Source: Campylobacterales bacterium (GTDB taxonomy: Bacteria; Campylobacterota_A; Desulfurellia; JAADFJ01). Taken from it: DNA of 5,874 nucleotides. Within the stretch, counting starts at the first letter, position 1. The number at the start of each line of letters is the position of its first letter. Both the position numbers and the translations under genes were made by a program. The stretch is taken from contig JALWSW010000117.1 of NCBI GenBank assembly GCA_027080125.1, forward strand, positions 1 to 5,874, written 5' to 3'. Below, one piece after another: positions 1 to 5,581 of the stretch. A model generated the notes under the pieces. The model was not told where the DNA came from. It was given only the letters and a program-made list of their open reading frames with translations, and made no database searches.

Positions 1-1
1 C

Positions 2-595
2 GAAAAAGGAGCGCAAATTGCAAGAGAGACGGCAAATTCAGGATGCAATATAATAGGATTTGGTGATATGGGAATCGGTAACACATCATCTGCTTCGATT
101 ATTATGAGCCTGCTGGGAGATATTCCGATTGATAAGTGTACCGGACGCGGTGCGGGCTTGGATGATGATTCACTCGGAACAAAAAAGAGAACTCTTGCTG
201 AGGCGATAAAAAAGCATAAAATCGTCCGGTTGCCACTTTCCGTTTTATCAACATTCGGCGGATTTGAGATTGCAATGGCAACAGGAGCCATGCTTGCTGC
301 AGCAGAGAAGAAGATGATATTGCTAATTGACGGATTTATAATCAGCTCTGCATTTCTTGTTGCATACAAAATCGAACCCAACATTCTTGATTATGCCATA
401 TTTGCTCACCGGTCAAATGAAAACGGTCATAAACTTATGATTCAGCTTTTCAATAAAGAACCGCTGCTTGATCTTGATATGCGGCTTGGTGAAGGAACCG
501 GTGCTGCGCTTGCCTATCCTATAGTTGCAGCGTCGGTAAACTTTTTGAATCAGATGGCTTCATTTGACTCAGCTCATGTCAGCAGGGCTGTATAA
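2..595 (+). CDS. cobT: Nicotinate-nucleotide--dimethylbenzimidazole phosphoribosyltransferase CobT, C-terminal part (5' end outside window)
   Basis: CobT transfers ribose phosphate from nicotinate mononucleotide to a lower-ligand base such as dimethylbenzimidazole, giving the alpha-ribotide used by CobS (EC 2.4.2.21, cytoplasmic). The reading frame is open from the left edge: 22 codons precede the first internal ATG at 68, and they already match the family (E-K-G-A-Q-I-A-R-E-T-A-N-S-G-C-N), so 68 is not the true start. About 197 residues are visible; the family is about 350 long, so roughly the first 150 are missing. Recognised motifs are GDMGIGNTSSAS (62-97), TGRGAGLDD (140-166), GGFEIAMATGAML (257-295), DGFIISSAFL (329-358), IFAHRSNENGH (398-430) and RLGEGTGAALA (482-514). 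The Glu encoded at 491-493 matches the catalytic base (Glu317 in Salmonella). The usual GEMGIGN motif has Asp instead of Glu here (65-67). The stop overlaps the next start by one base (TAATG), implying co-translation. Confidence 0.96.
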   Translation, partial: EKGAQIARETANSGCNIIGFGDMGIGNTSSASIIMSLLGDIPIDKCTGRGAGLDDDSLGTKKRTLAEAIKKHKIVRLPLSVLSTFGGFEIAMATGAMLAAAEKKMILLIDGFIISSAFLVAYKIEPNILDYAIFAHRSNENGHKLMIQLFNKEPLLDLDMRLGEGTGAALAYPIVAASVNFLNQMASFDSAHVSRAV

Positions 596-1239
596 TGAAG
601 TCGGTTGCTCTTTGGAGTGGCGGCAAGGACAGCTCGTTTGCGTGCTTTAAGGCGATAAAAGAGGGTTGTGAAGTAGTCTCGCTGATTAATTTTTTGGAAG
701 AAAGCGGCAAACGGTCGCTATCTCACGGAGTTTCAAAAGAGATTATAAATATTCAGATGCAATCAACAGGAATACCGTATATCCAGAAAGAGATGAACAG
801 ATCTGAATACAGGATGCGATTCATCTCGTTGATGGAACAATTCAAAAGAATTGATCAAATCGAGGGAATTGTTTTTGGCGATATCTATTTGGATGCTCAC
901 AAAGAATGGATAGAATCGGTTTGCAGCGAGCTTGATGTTGAACCAATAATGCCCCTTTGGGGTATCGCAACTGAAAAACTGGCAAAAGAGTTTGTTGATT
1001 CCGGCTTCCGCTCTATAGTTGTGGCAACAAGAAATAATGTCGTAGGGTCTGAATTTTTGGGAAGGGAATTCGACTACAAGTTGATAAACGAATTCAAAAA
1101 GGCAAAAATTGACACCTGTGGCGAGGAGGGAGAGTTTCACACATTTGTTTATGACGGTCCAATGTTCAAAAAACCGATAGACTTTAAGATTTTAGAGAAA
1201 CGATTTTCCGATGGACATTGGTTTTTGGAGTTGGGTTGA
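595..1239 (+). CDS. DUF71/COG2102 PP-loop ATPase (Dph6-like fold), probable B12-salvage-linked enzyme
   Basis: This 214-residue protein belongs to the N-type ATP pyrophosphatase family that includes diphthine--ammonia ligase (Dph6). Visible motifs are the PP-loop SGGKDSS at residues 8-14 (ATP phosphate binding), GDIYLDAHKEWIE at 95-107, PLWG at 120-123, and the family hallmark CGEEGEFHTFVYDGPMF at 175-191. Such enzymes typically adenylate a carboxylate and then form an amide; that chemistry is known for Dph6 and is only inferred here. Bacteria do not make diphthamide, so a Dph6 role is unlikely. De Crecy-Lagard and colleagues (2012) proposed from comparative genomics that some bacterial and archaeal DUF71 proteins act in B12 salvage. 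The position directly behind cobT, with a 1-bp overlap, supports that. The substrate is unknown; a corrinoid side-chain amide or carboxylate is a guess. There is a weak AGGG-like ribosome site about 10 nt upstream. The family call is sure and the function is not. Confidence 0.9.
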   Translation: MKSVALWSGGKDSSFACFKAIKEGCEVVSLINFLEESGKRSLSHGVSKEIINIQMQSTGIPYIQKEMNRSEYRMRFISLMEQFKRIDQIEGIVFGDIYLDAHKEWIESVCSELDVEPIMPLWGIATEKLAKEFVDSGFRSIVVATRNNVVGSEFLGREFDYKLINEFKKAKIDTCGEEGEFHTFVYDGPMFKKPIDFKILEKRFSDGHWFLELG

Positions 1240-1262
1240 GTCACCAAACCATGGTATTTTTT
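1219..1262 (+). terminator. Weak candidate intrinsic terminator after the DUF71 gene
   Basis: TGGTTT at 1219-1224 can pair with AAACCA at 1246-1251. A six-T run follows at 1257-1262, about 5 nt after the stem. The stem is only 6 bp, AT-rich and has a 21-nt loop, and it overlaps the last codons of the gene. It may not terminate efficiently. It is listed because this is the only stem-plus-T-run seen at the end of the cobT-DUF71 pair. Confidence 0.2.
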
Positions 1263-1298
1263 GTCGCTGCGAGCGCTGAAAGCACGCGGCAGTCCCGG
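1263..1298 (+). repeat. Palindromic intergenic element, copy A (forward)
   Basis: This copy begins GTCGCTGCGAGCG and ends GCGGCAGTCCCGG. It aligns end to end with the reverse complement of copy B and with copy C, with substitutions. Its outer arms CTGC (1267-1270) and GCAG (1289-1292) are complementary, so it can form an imperfect hairpin. The type resembles the GTCATTGCGAGC...GCAATCTC elements that recur between genes in many bacterial genomes (from memory, not searched). Confidence 0.7.
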
Positions 1299-1302
1299 AG
1301 TT

Positions 1303-1339
1303 GAGATTGCTTCGCTCACTTTCGTTCGCTCGCAATGAC
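1303..1339 (-). repeat. Palindromic intergenic element, copy B (reverse)
   Basis: Read on the minus strand, this 37-bp copy begins GTCATTGCGAGCG and ends GCGAAGCAATCTC, the most canonical form in the window. Its arms ATTGC (1306-1310) and GCAAT (1332-1336) pair. It also holds a direct repeat TTCGCTC at 1311-1317 and 1325-1331. It lies only 4 bp from copy A in opposite orientation, so A and B together form a larger inverted repeat that could fold as one long hairpin. Confidence 0.75.
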
Positions 1340-1475
1340 CGGGGAAAATGTCGTTCGCAATGACAAAGAGAGAAAGTCAACAACGATGAAGAGGAAAACT
1401 GCAATGACCTGGAAAAATGTCGCAATGACGGGAAAATAAAATTGCAATGACAAAGAAAAAAGTCAAGGTAATGAC
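1332..1475. repeat. Degenerate tandem array with GCAATGAC unit heads
   Basis: GCAATGAC occurs exactly at 1332, 1357, 1401, 1422 and 1444, with a decayed copy GTAATGAC at 1468. Start-to-start spacings are 25, 44, 21, 22 and 24 bp; the 44-bp step looks like a unit with about 20 bp of extra sequence. Tails are purine-rich and of two kinds: one like CCGGGGAAAATGTC (after 1332, 1401 and partly 1422) and one like AAAGAGAGAAAGTCAA (after 1357 and 1444). The head is the same as the end of copy B, so the array probably grew from that element's edge. Confidence 0.75.
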
Positions 1476-1486
1476 CTCCTCCCTTT

Positions 1487-1522
1487 GTCACTGCGGGCAG
1501 CGGCAGCGACGAAGCAGTCTCG
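1487..1522 (+). repeat. Palindromic intergenic element, copy C (forward)
   Basis: This 36-bp copy begins GTCACTGCGGGCAG and ends GAAGCAGTCTCG. Its arms ACTGC (1490-1494) and GCAGT (1514-1518) are fully complementary. Compared with copy B, the second arm base has changed from T to C and its partner from A to G, so pairing is kept. It closes the right side of the GCAATGAC array in the orientation opposite to copy B. Confidence 0.7.
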
Positions 1523-1541
1523 TCTTTAGTGGCTGGTGGAT

Positions 1542-1560
1542 AGTGATTAGTGATTAGTGA
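1542..1560. repeat. Short tandem repeat of AGTGATT (2.7 copies)
   Basis: AGTGATT occurs at 1542-1548 and 1549-1555, followed by AGTGA at 1556-1560. The preceding sequence is G/T-rich. There is no sign that it is coding. It lies 60 bp before the cobS start, close enough to fall in a leader if transcription starts upstream. It could be a simple slippage repeat or a remnant of a dispersed element; nothing here decides. Confidence 0.6.
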
Positions 1561-1619
1561 ATGGAAATGGTTGAGTAGTTAAGGATTGTTAGTTCAAGAA
1601 AAGCAGGCAACCGGTAATA

Positions 1620-2306
1620 ATGTTTAAGAATATCATCGGAGCGGTAGCGTTTTTATCCAGAATACCTTTGGCAAGTAAGTGCAAACCGAAAGACAGCGTT
1701 AGTCATTTTCCATTTGTCGGGTACCTTTCCGGCAGCCTGCTTGCGGCTCTTTTGTATCTAACCGGAAGATCTGTCCCAGCGATAGCGTTTGACCTTTTTA
1801 TTACCTATCTGCTTTTCAACGCATTCTTTTTTGACGGTCTTCTTGATACATCCGATGCATTTCTGTCTCAGCGAGATAGAGTTGACAAAATGGAAATTAT
1901 GAAAGCCGGAAATATAGGACCGATGGCACTTCTTACAGGAGTAGTTTATCTTGTTATCAAAATTCATCTTTTTACGGTTATACCCTTATGGAGCGTCCTG
2001 GCTTGCAGCGTATCATCCAAATATGCCATTGTGACCTCTGCTGCTATCTCCAAACCTGCAAAGGATGAGGGTTTGGGCGCTCTGATAATGCCGGTTAAAG
2101 CGCGTTCGCTTCTGATTGCCACCGTTTATCTGCTGCCGTTTCTCTTTTTTTCAAAAGCTCTGATGATGGTTCTTGCCGCTTCTTTCTCAGGGGTTTTTAT
2201 CACATGGATATCTCATAAACTGATATCAGGCATTACCGGTGATGTTTTCGGTGCTATCGAAGAGATAGCTGAGATTGTTGCAATGGCAACGGCTCTTATT
2301 TTATGA
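1620..2306 (+). CDS. cobS: Adenosylcobinamide-GDP ribazoletransferase (cobalamin synthase) CobS
   Basis: CobS is an integral membrane enzyme that joins adenosylcobinamide-GDP with alpha-ribazole or its phosphate (EC 2.7.8.26), the step where the two branches meet. The 228-residue protein starts with the typical AFLSRIP segment (10-16). It carries the acidic motif FFDGLLDTSDAF at 70-81 (Asp72, Asp76 and Asp79 expected to bind metal), the segment EIMKAGNIG at 92-100, EGLGALIMP at 150-158, and GITGDVFGAIEE at 204-215. Hydrophobic stretches near 36-48, 55-71, 102-126, 164-178 and 180-196 fit a polytopic protein. It is slightly shorter than the Salmonella enzyme (about 247). The usual MKDSRxG motif reads MKAGNIG here. 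An in-frame stop at 1590-1592 leaves this ATG as the only normal start; the ribosome site is weak (AGCAGG about 12 nt upstream). The end overlaps cobQ by 4 bp (ATGA). Confidence 0.95.
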   Translation: MFKNIIGAVAFLSRIPLASKCKPKDSVSHFPFVGYLSGSLLAALLYLTGRSVPAIAFDLFITYLLFNAFFFDGLLDTSDAFLSQRDRVDKMEIMKAGNIGPMALLTGVVYLVIKIHLFTVIPLWSVLACSVSSKYAIVTSAAISKPAKDEGLGALIMPVKARSLLIATVYLLPFLFFSKALMMVLAASFSGVFITWISHKLISGITGDVFGAIEEIAEIVAMATALIL

Positions 2307-3754
2307 AAAAGGCGATAATGGTTCAGGGAACCGCATCAGGAGTTGGAAAATCGATGATGGCTATGGCAATTATAAGACATTTCAGTAAAAACGGGCTCAA
2401 AGTGGCACCGTTTAAGGCTCAAAATATGTCTCTGAACTCGGCGGTAAGCGCAGAAGGAGCCGAAATGTCGCGCGCGCAGTATATTCAGGCAATAGCTGCC
2501 GGAATCACTCCTTCGGTTAAGATGAATCCGATACTGATTAAACCTCAATCAACTTCCGCGCAACTCATAGTCAGGGGCAAACCGTTCGGAAAAATAGACT
2601 CAAACTATTATATGAATTCCAGAAAAAACCTTCTGTGGAAAATAGTAGCCGAGTCACTTGGTAATTTAATGAAAGATAATGATCTGGTCGTTATAGAAGG
2701 AGCCGGAAGCCCCGTTGAAATAAATCTCAAAGCCGGCGATATTGTAAATATGCGTGTGGCAAAAGCAGCTGGTGCGTCTGTGATTCTTGTTGCAGATATT
2801 GACAGGGGAGGGGCTTTTGCCCAGGTAACAGGCACGATGATGCTTTTGGAGAGGGCAGAAAAAAAGTTGGTTTCAGGATTTTTGTTTAACAAATTCAGAG
2901 GCGATCTGACATTGCTTGGAGATTATCCGCAAAAAATTGCAAAATCGCTGGGAATCGATTATTTCGGAACAGTCCCATATATTGATCACAGAATTGCCGA
3001 GGAGGACTCATTTATAGCCAATAGAGGCAGCAGAAACGATAAGGCTGGTATCAAAATTGCCGTAATAGATCTGCCTCATATTGCCAATCTTGATGACTTT
3101 GATCCTCTTCTGGAGAACTGCAATGTTGAATTTGTCAGATCAGGCAAAATTGAGGCTGATATCATCATAATTCCGGGAACAAAGGAGACCATCGGCGATC
3201 TTGATTGGCTAATCAAAAGCTCTCTTGCAGAGAAAATTTTGGAGGCAAACAAAAAAGGTATTACGATATTCGGAATATGCGGCGGTTATCAGATGCTTGG
3301 TGTTAGGATAACAGATGAGGCAGGAAGAGAAGCCGATGGATTAGGACTTTTGCCGGTAAAGACGATCTTTCGAAGCGACAAAAAAAGAGCAAATCTTTCA
3401 GGAATCATCAATCTGGATGGAATCAAAGCAGATGTTAAAGGTTATGAGATTCATCACGGAATAACCGAACCGATAGGTAGCATAAAGCCATTTATCAGAG
3501 TAACCGAAAAAAACGGCGAATCGGTCAACTATTTTGATGGCGCATATTTCAACAATGTATACGGCACATATCTTCACGGCATATTTCAGAATGTTGATTT
3601 TACGGAACAGTTTTTAAATTCTTTAAGAAAAAAGCTCGGATTTGCGCCAAAAAGATTTCATTGGGATTCTATGGATACTCAGATAGATCGCTTTACAGAA
3701 ATCTTTGAGTCATCAATCAATATAGAAAAGATAGACAGACTGGTGAACTTGTGA
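2303..3754 (+). CDS. cobQ: Cobyric acid synthase CobQ (CbiP), glutamine-hydrolysing
   Basis: CobQ amidates four corrin side chains of adenosylcob(III)yrinate a,c-diamide using glutamine and ATP, giving adenosylcobyric acid (EC 6.3.5.10, cytoplasmic). The 483-residue length is normal. The N-terminal synthetase domain has the P-loop GTASGVGKS at 9-17, FKAQNMSLNS at 37-46, IEGAGSPVEINL at 131-142 and DIDRGGAFAQ at 165-174. DLPHIANLDDFDPL at 256-269 marks the linker to the class I glutaminase domain. That domain has PGTKETIGDLDWL at 291-303, the nucleophile Cys326 in GICGGYQMLG, and catalytic His425 in GTYLHGIF. All key residues are present, so the enzyme should be active. It is co-translated with cobS (ATGA overlap, no separate ribosome site). 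Its presence implies that the cell makes or imports a cobyrinate diamide precursor, and so has more than cobinamide salvage alone. Confidence 0.97.
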   Translation: MKKAIMVQGTASGVGKSMMAMAIIRHFSKNGLKVAPFKAQNMSLNSAVSAEGAEMSRAQYIQAIAAGITPSVKMNPILIKPQSTSAQLIVRGKPFGKIDSNYYMNSRKNLLWKIVAESLGNLMKDNDLVVIEGAGSPVEINLKAGDIVNMRVAKAAGASVILVADIDRGGAFAQVTGTMMLLERAEKKLVSGFLFNKFRGDLTLLGDYPQKIAKSLGIDYFGTVPYIDHRIAEEDSFIANRGSRNDKAGIKIAVIDLPHIANLDDFDPLLENCNVEFVRSGKIEADIIIIPGTKETIGDLDWLIKSSLAEKILEANKKGITIFGICGGYQMLGVRITDEAGREADGLGLLPVKTIFRSDKKRANLSGIINLDGIKADVKGYEIHHGITEPIGSIKPFIRVTEKNGESVNYFDGAYFNNVYGTYLHGIFQNVDFTEQFLNSLRKKLGFAPKRFHWDSMDTQIDRFTEIFESSINIEKIDRLVNL

Positions 3755-3758
3755 ACTT
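3743..3758 (+). repeat. Perfect 8-bp tandem duplication (GTGAACTT x2) at the cobQ/cbiB junction
   Basis: GTGAACTT occurs at 3743-3750 and again at 3751-3758, directly before the cbiB ATG at 3759. The cobQ stop TGA (3752-3754) lies inside the second copy. With one copy removed, cobQ would still end Val-Asn-Leu-stop, and the junction would read TTATGA, a 4-bp stop/start overlap like the cobS/cobQ junction. Confidence 0.85.
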
Positions 3759-4625
3759 ATGAGTCCTTTTTCCCCTGATATATCGGTTTTTATGGCTGCA
3801 ATAGGCATCGATCTGGCAATTGGTGAATATCCTGAGGCAGTTCATCCGGTTGTGTGGATGGGCAGGATAACCGGTATATTTGATATAAAAAGCAGTTCCA
3901 AATTTACAAGATTCGTTTTGGGCGGCATGCTTTTGGCATCAGATACGGCGTTTTGGTTTTTTGTTGCTGCAGCCTCATTTAAACTTCCATTTTATTTAAC
4001 CCTTATAGTTCAGGCATTTCTTCTGAAATCGGCATTTTCGATACGAGCCCTATATGAGCACACCCTGCGCTGCCAAACAGACGATATTGCAAAAATGAGG
4101 AAAGCGGTTTCTATGATGGTCAGCAGAAACACATCGGGGCTTGATAAATCTCATCTGATATCTGCTGCTCTTGAGAGCCTTTCGGAAAATATTTCCGATT
4201 CGGTTGCAAGCCCGCTGTTTTATTATCTTATTTTTGGTCTTCCTGCGGCAATGGCGTACAGAACAATAAATACGCTTGATGCGATGATAGGATATCACAC
4301 CGAATCGTTTGAATGGTTTGGCAAGCCTGCAGCAATAGCCGATGATATTGTCAACTTTATACCCGCAAGGATTACTGCGTTAATTATCGCTCTGTTTTCC
4401 CCGGTTGCGGCGTTAGAATCCATCCGAAAATATGCCGGAGCTAAACTGAATGCCGCCTATCCGATGGCAGCAGCCAGCGGCGTGCTTGGCGTTTGGTTTG
4501 AGAAGAGCGGTTTTTACAGATTTGACGGAAGAGAGCCTGAAATATACGACATAAAACGCGGATTAAAGCTCTTCAGACTTGTCGTAGCTGTTATACTGCT
4601 GCTTGCAATGGTCTCATTATGGTAG
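3759..4625 (+). CDS. cbiB: Adenosylcobinamide-phosphate synthase CbiB
   Basis: CbiB is a membrane protein that attaches aminopropanol phosphate (or ethanolamine phosphate) to the f side chain of adenosylcobyric acid using ATP (EC 6.3.1.10). The gene is called cobD in the aerobic-pathway naming, not to be confused with the next gene. The 288-residue sequence shows HPVVWMGR at 29-36, MVSRNTSGLD at 120-129, ESLSENISDSVASPLFYY at 139-156, AYRTINTLDAMIGY at 166-179, a GKPAAIADDIVNFIPAR block at 188-204 and YPMAAASG at 234-241, all typical. Hydrophobic segments near 8-22, 52-72, 76-90, 150-168, 204-219 and 271-287 support a multi-pass protein. It is a little shorter than the Salmonella form (about 319). 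An in-frame stop at 3744-3746 makes this the first possible ATG; Met12 is an alternative. No good ribosome site is seen. The 3' end overlaps the next gene by 7 bp. Confidence 0.95.
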   Translation: MSPFSPDISVFMAAIGIDLAIGEYPEAVHPVVWMGRITGIFDIKSSSKFTRFVLGGMLLASDTAFWFFVAAASFKLPFYLTLIVQAFLLKSAFSIRALYEHTLRCQTDDIAKMRKAVSMMVSRNTSGLDKSHLISAALESLSENISDSVASPLFYYLIFGLPAAMAYRTINTLDAMIGYHTESFEWFGKPAAIADDIVNFIPARITALIIALFSPVAALESIRKYAGAKLNAAYPMAAASGVLGVWFEKSGFYRFDGREPEIYDIKRGLKLFRLVVAVILLLAMVSLW

Positions 4626-5581
4626 TTCACGGCGGCGCAAGGGAAAACCTTCTCGATTTTTCCATATCAGTAAATCCGTTTTTGCCGGAATGGGGCAAAG
4701 AGCTGTTTTTGAGGCTACCTGTAATATCAAGAAAATACAGCTATATTGAATGGCTCGAGGATAGCTTTCGTGCAAGATATGGAGACCGAAGTGTGATACT
4801 ATCAGGTATAACCGAGGCGCTTCAGATTCTTTCATTTACCTTGATGGATAACTCAACAGTTGTTGTACCGGTTCCTTGCTATGGTGAATATGAACGAATA
4901 AGCGGTTTTAGGGCAAAAAAGATTGTAAAAATAGCGCCAAAGGATGGCGAAATAGATCTAGAGAGAGCATTTGAAAAGGCAGGAAATCTGCAAAAAAACG
5001 GGGATAAAACTGTTCTGATTTTTGCCAATCCCAATAATCCGACCGGAAGCTATTTTCGTGGAATTGCCGAGGATATCAAAAAGCTAACCGATATTGGTGT
5101 AGTTGTGATTATTGATGAGGCATTTATCGATTTTTTAAAAGAGCCAGAGGATCTTTCGGATACCGGCGCGCTATTGATGCGAAGCTTTACCAAATCATAC
5201 GGGATGCCGGGTATCAGGATAGGATATACGATTGGATACGAGAAACTTTTCAGACATTACAGAATGCCTTGGGCAACAGGTGCTTCAGGATATCTGTTTG
5301 TTGAGTACTTTTTATCGGATAACGGAAAATTTTTAGCTCAAAGCAAACATAGAATATGGAACGAAAAGATAAAGTTTCAGGAGATTGGTATGAAAACAGA
5401 TTGTAATTTCGGATGTATAAATGTTACAAATGCCGATAGAGCCGAGGAAAGATTGAAAAAATTTGGAATTTATGTAAGAAACTGCAGTTCCTTTGGATTT
5501 CCTGACAAGATTCGTATATCGATAAGAACTCCGGAGGAAAACAATCTGCTCATTGATGCGATAAAAAAGGTAATCTTATAA
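4619..5581 (+). CDS. cobD: L-threonine-O-3-phosphate decarboxylase CobD (PLP enzyme), short form
   Basis: CobD decarboxylates L-threonine-3-phosphate to (R)-1-aminopropan-2-ol phosphate, the linker that CbiB uses (EC 4.1.1.81, cytoplasmic). It is a fold-type I PLP protein related to histidinol-phosphate aminotransferase. Features seen are the N-terminal HGG of CobD proteins (4-6), LDFSISVNP at 12-20, SGITEAL at 62-68, ANPNNPTG at 136-143, IDEAFIDF at 165-172 with the PLP-binding Asp166, the Schiff-base Lys192 in SFTKSYGMPGIRIGY, MPW at 216-218, and the C-terminal VRNCSSF...RISIRTPEEN with a carboxylate-binding Arg expected at 303. HGG near the start and MPW favour CobD over HisC, as do the neighbours. 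It has 320 residues against about 364 in Salmonella. The shortening includes the segment between HGG and LDFS. The usual RYP before the first helix reads KYS (39-41). The start lies 7 bp inside cbiB, and the stop overlaps cobU by one base. Confidence 0.92.
   Translation: MVVHGGARENLLDFSISVNPFLPEWGKELFLRLPVISRKYSYIEWLEDSFRARYGDRSVILSGITEALQILSFTLMDNSTVVVPVPCYGEYERISGFRAKKIVKIAPKDGEIDLERAFEKAGNLQKNGDKTVLIFANPNNPTGSYFRGIAEDIKKLTDIGVVVIIDEAFIDFLKEPEDLSDTGALLMRSFTKSYGMPGIRIGYTIGYEKLFRHYRMPWATGASGYLFVEYFLSDNGKFLAQSKHRIWNEKIKFQEIGMKTDCNFGCINVTNADRAEERLKKFGIYVRNCSSFGFPDKIRISIRTPEENNLLIDAIKKVIL

Larger units (their letters stand above)
1240..1619. other. 380-bp intergenic repeat island, no credible gene
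   Basis: This is the only real gap in an otherwise overlapping gene block. It contains three palindromic elements (1263-1298, 1303-1339, 1487-1522), a degenerate GCAATGAC tandem array (1332-1475) and an AGTGATT tandem repeat (1542-1560). An open frame on the minus strand (1491-1192) is made largely of repeat sequence and has no recognisable domain. No cobalamin riboswitch, tRNA or strong sigma-70 promoter pair was seen. Transcription of cobS and the genes after it must come either from read-through across these hairpins or from a promoter that is not obvious. Confidence 0.8.

Noticed and set aside
68..70. ATG at 68 as the start of cobT
   Set aside because: The frame is open to the left edge and the 22 preceding codons match CobT, so the gene is cut by the window, not short.
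763..1140. 125-codon open frame on the minus strand inside the DUF71 gene
   Set aside because: It is antisense to a well-conserved gene and its translation shows no recognisable domain.
595..1239. Diphthine--ammonia ligase (Dph6) function, as automated annotation would probably say
   Set aside because: The fold matches, but diphthamide is absent in bacteria and the gene is embedded in a B12 operon. The family is kept and the function is dropped.
1332..1475. CRISPR array
   Set aside because: Only 8 bases are conserved, the whole period is 21-25 bp, the tails resemble each other rather than being unique spacers, and no cas genes are present.
1192..1491. 99-codon open frame on the minus strand across the gap
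   Set aside because: It is built mainly from the palindromic repeat and the GCAATGAC array read in reverse, overlaps the end of the DUF71 gene, and has no domain. Peptides like its SLRANESERSNL are typical false proteins from this repeat type.
1571..1619. Sigma-70 promoter for cobS starting with TTGAGT at 1571
   Set aside because: No TATAAT-like box lies at a suitable distance, so it is not supported as a promoter.
4619..5581. Histidinol-phosphate aminotransferase (HisC)
   Set aside because: It is the same fold and similar around the PLP lysine, but the N-terminal HGG, the MPW segment, the VRNCSSF/ISIRTPEEN end and the cbiB/cobU neighbours point to CobD.
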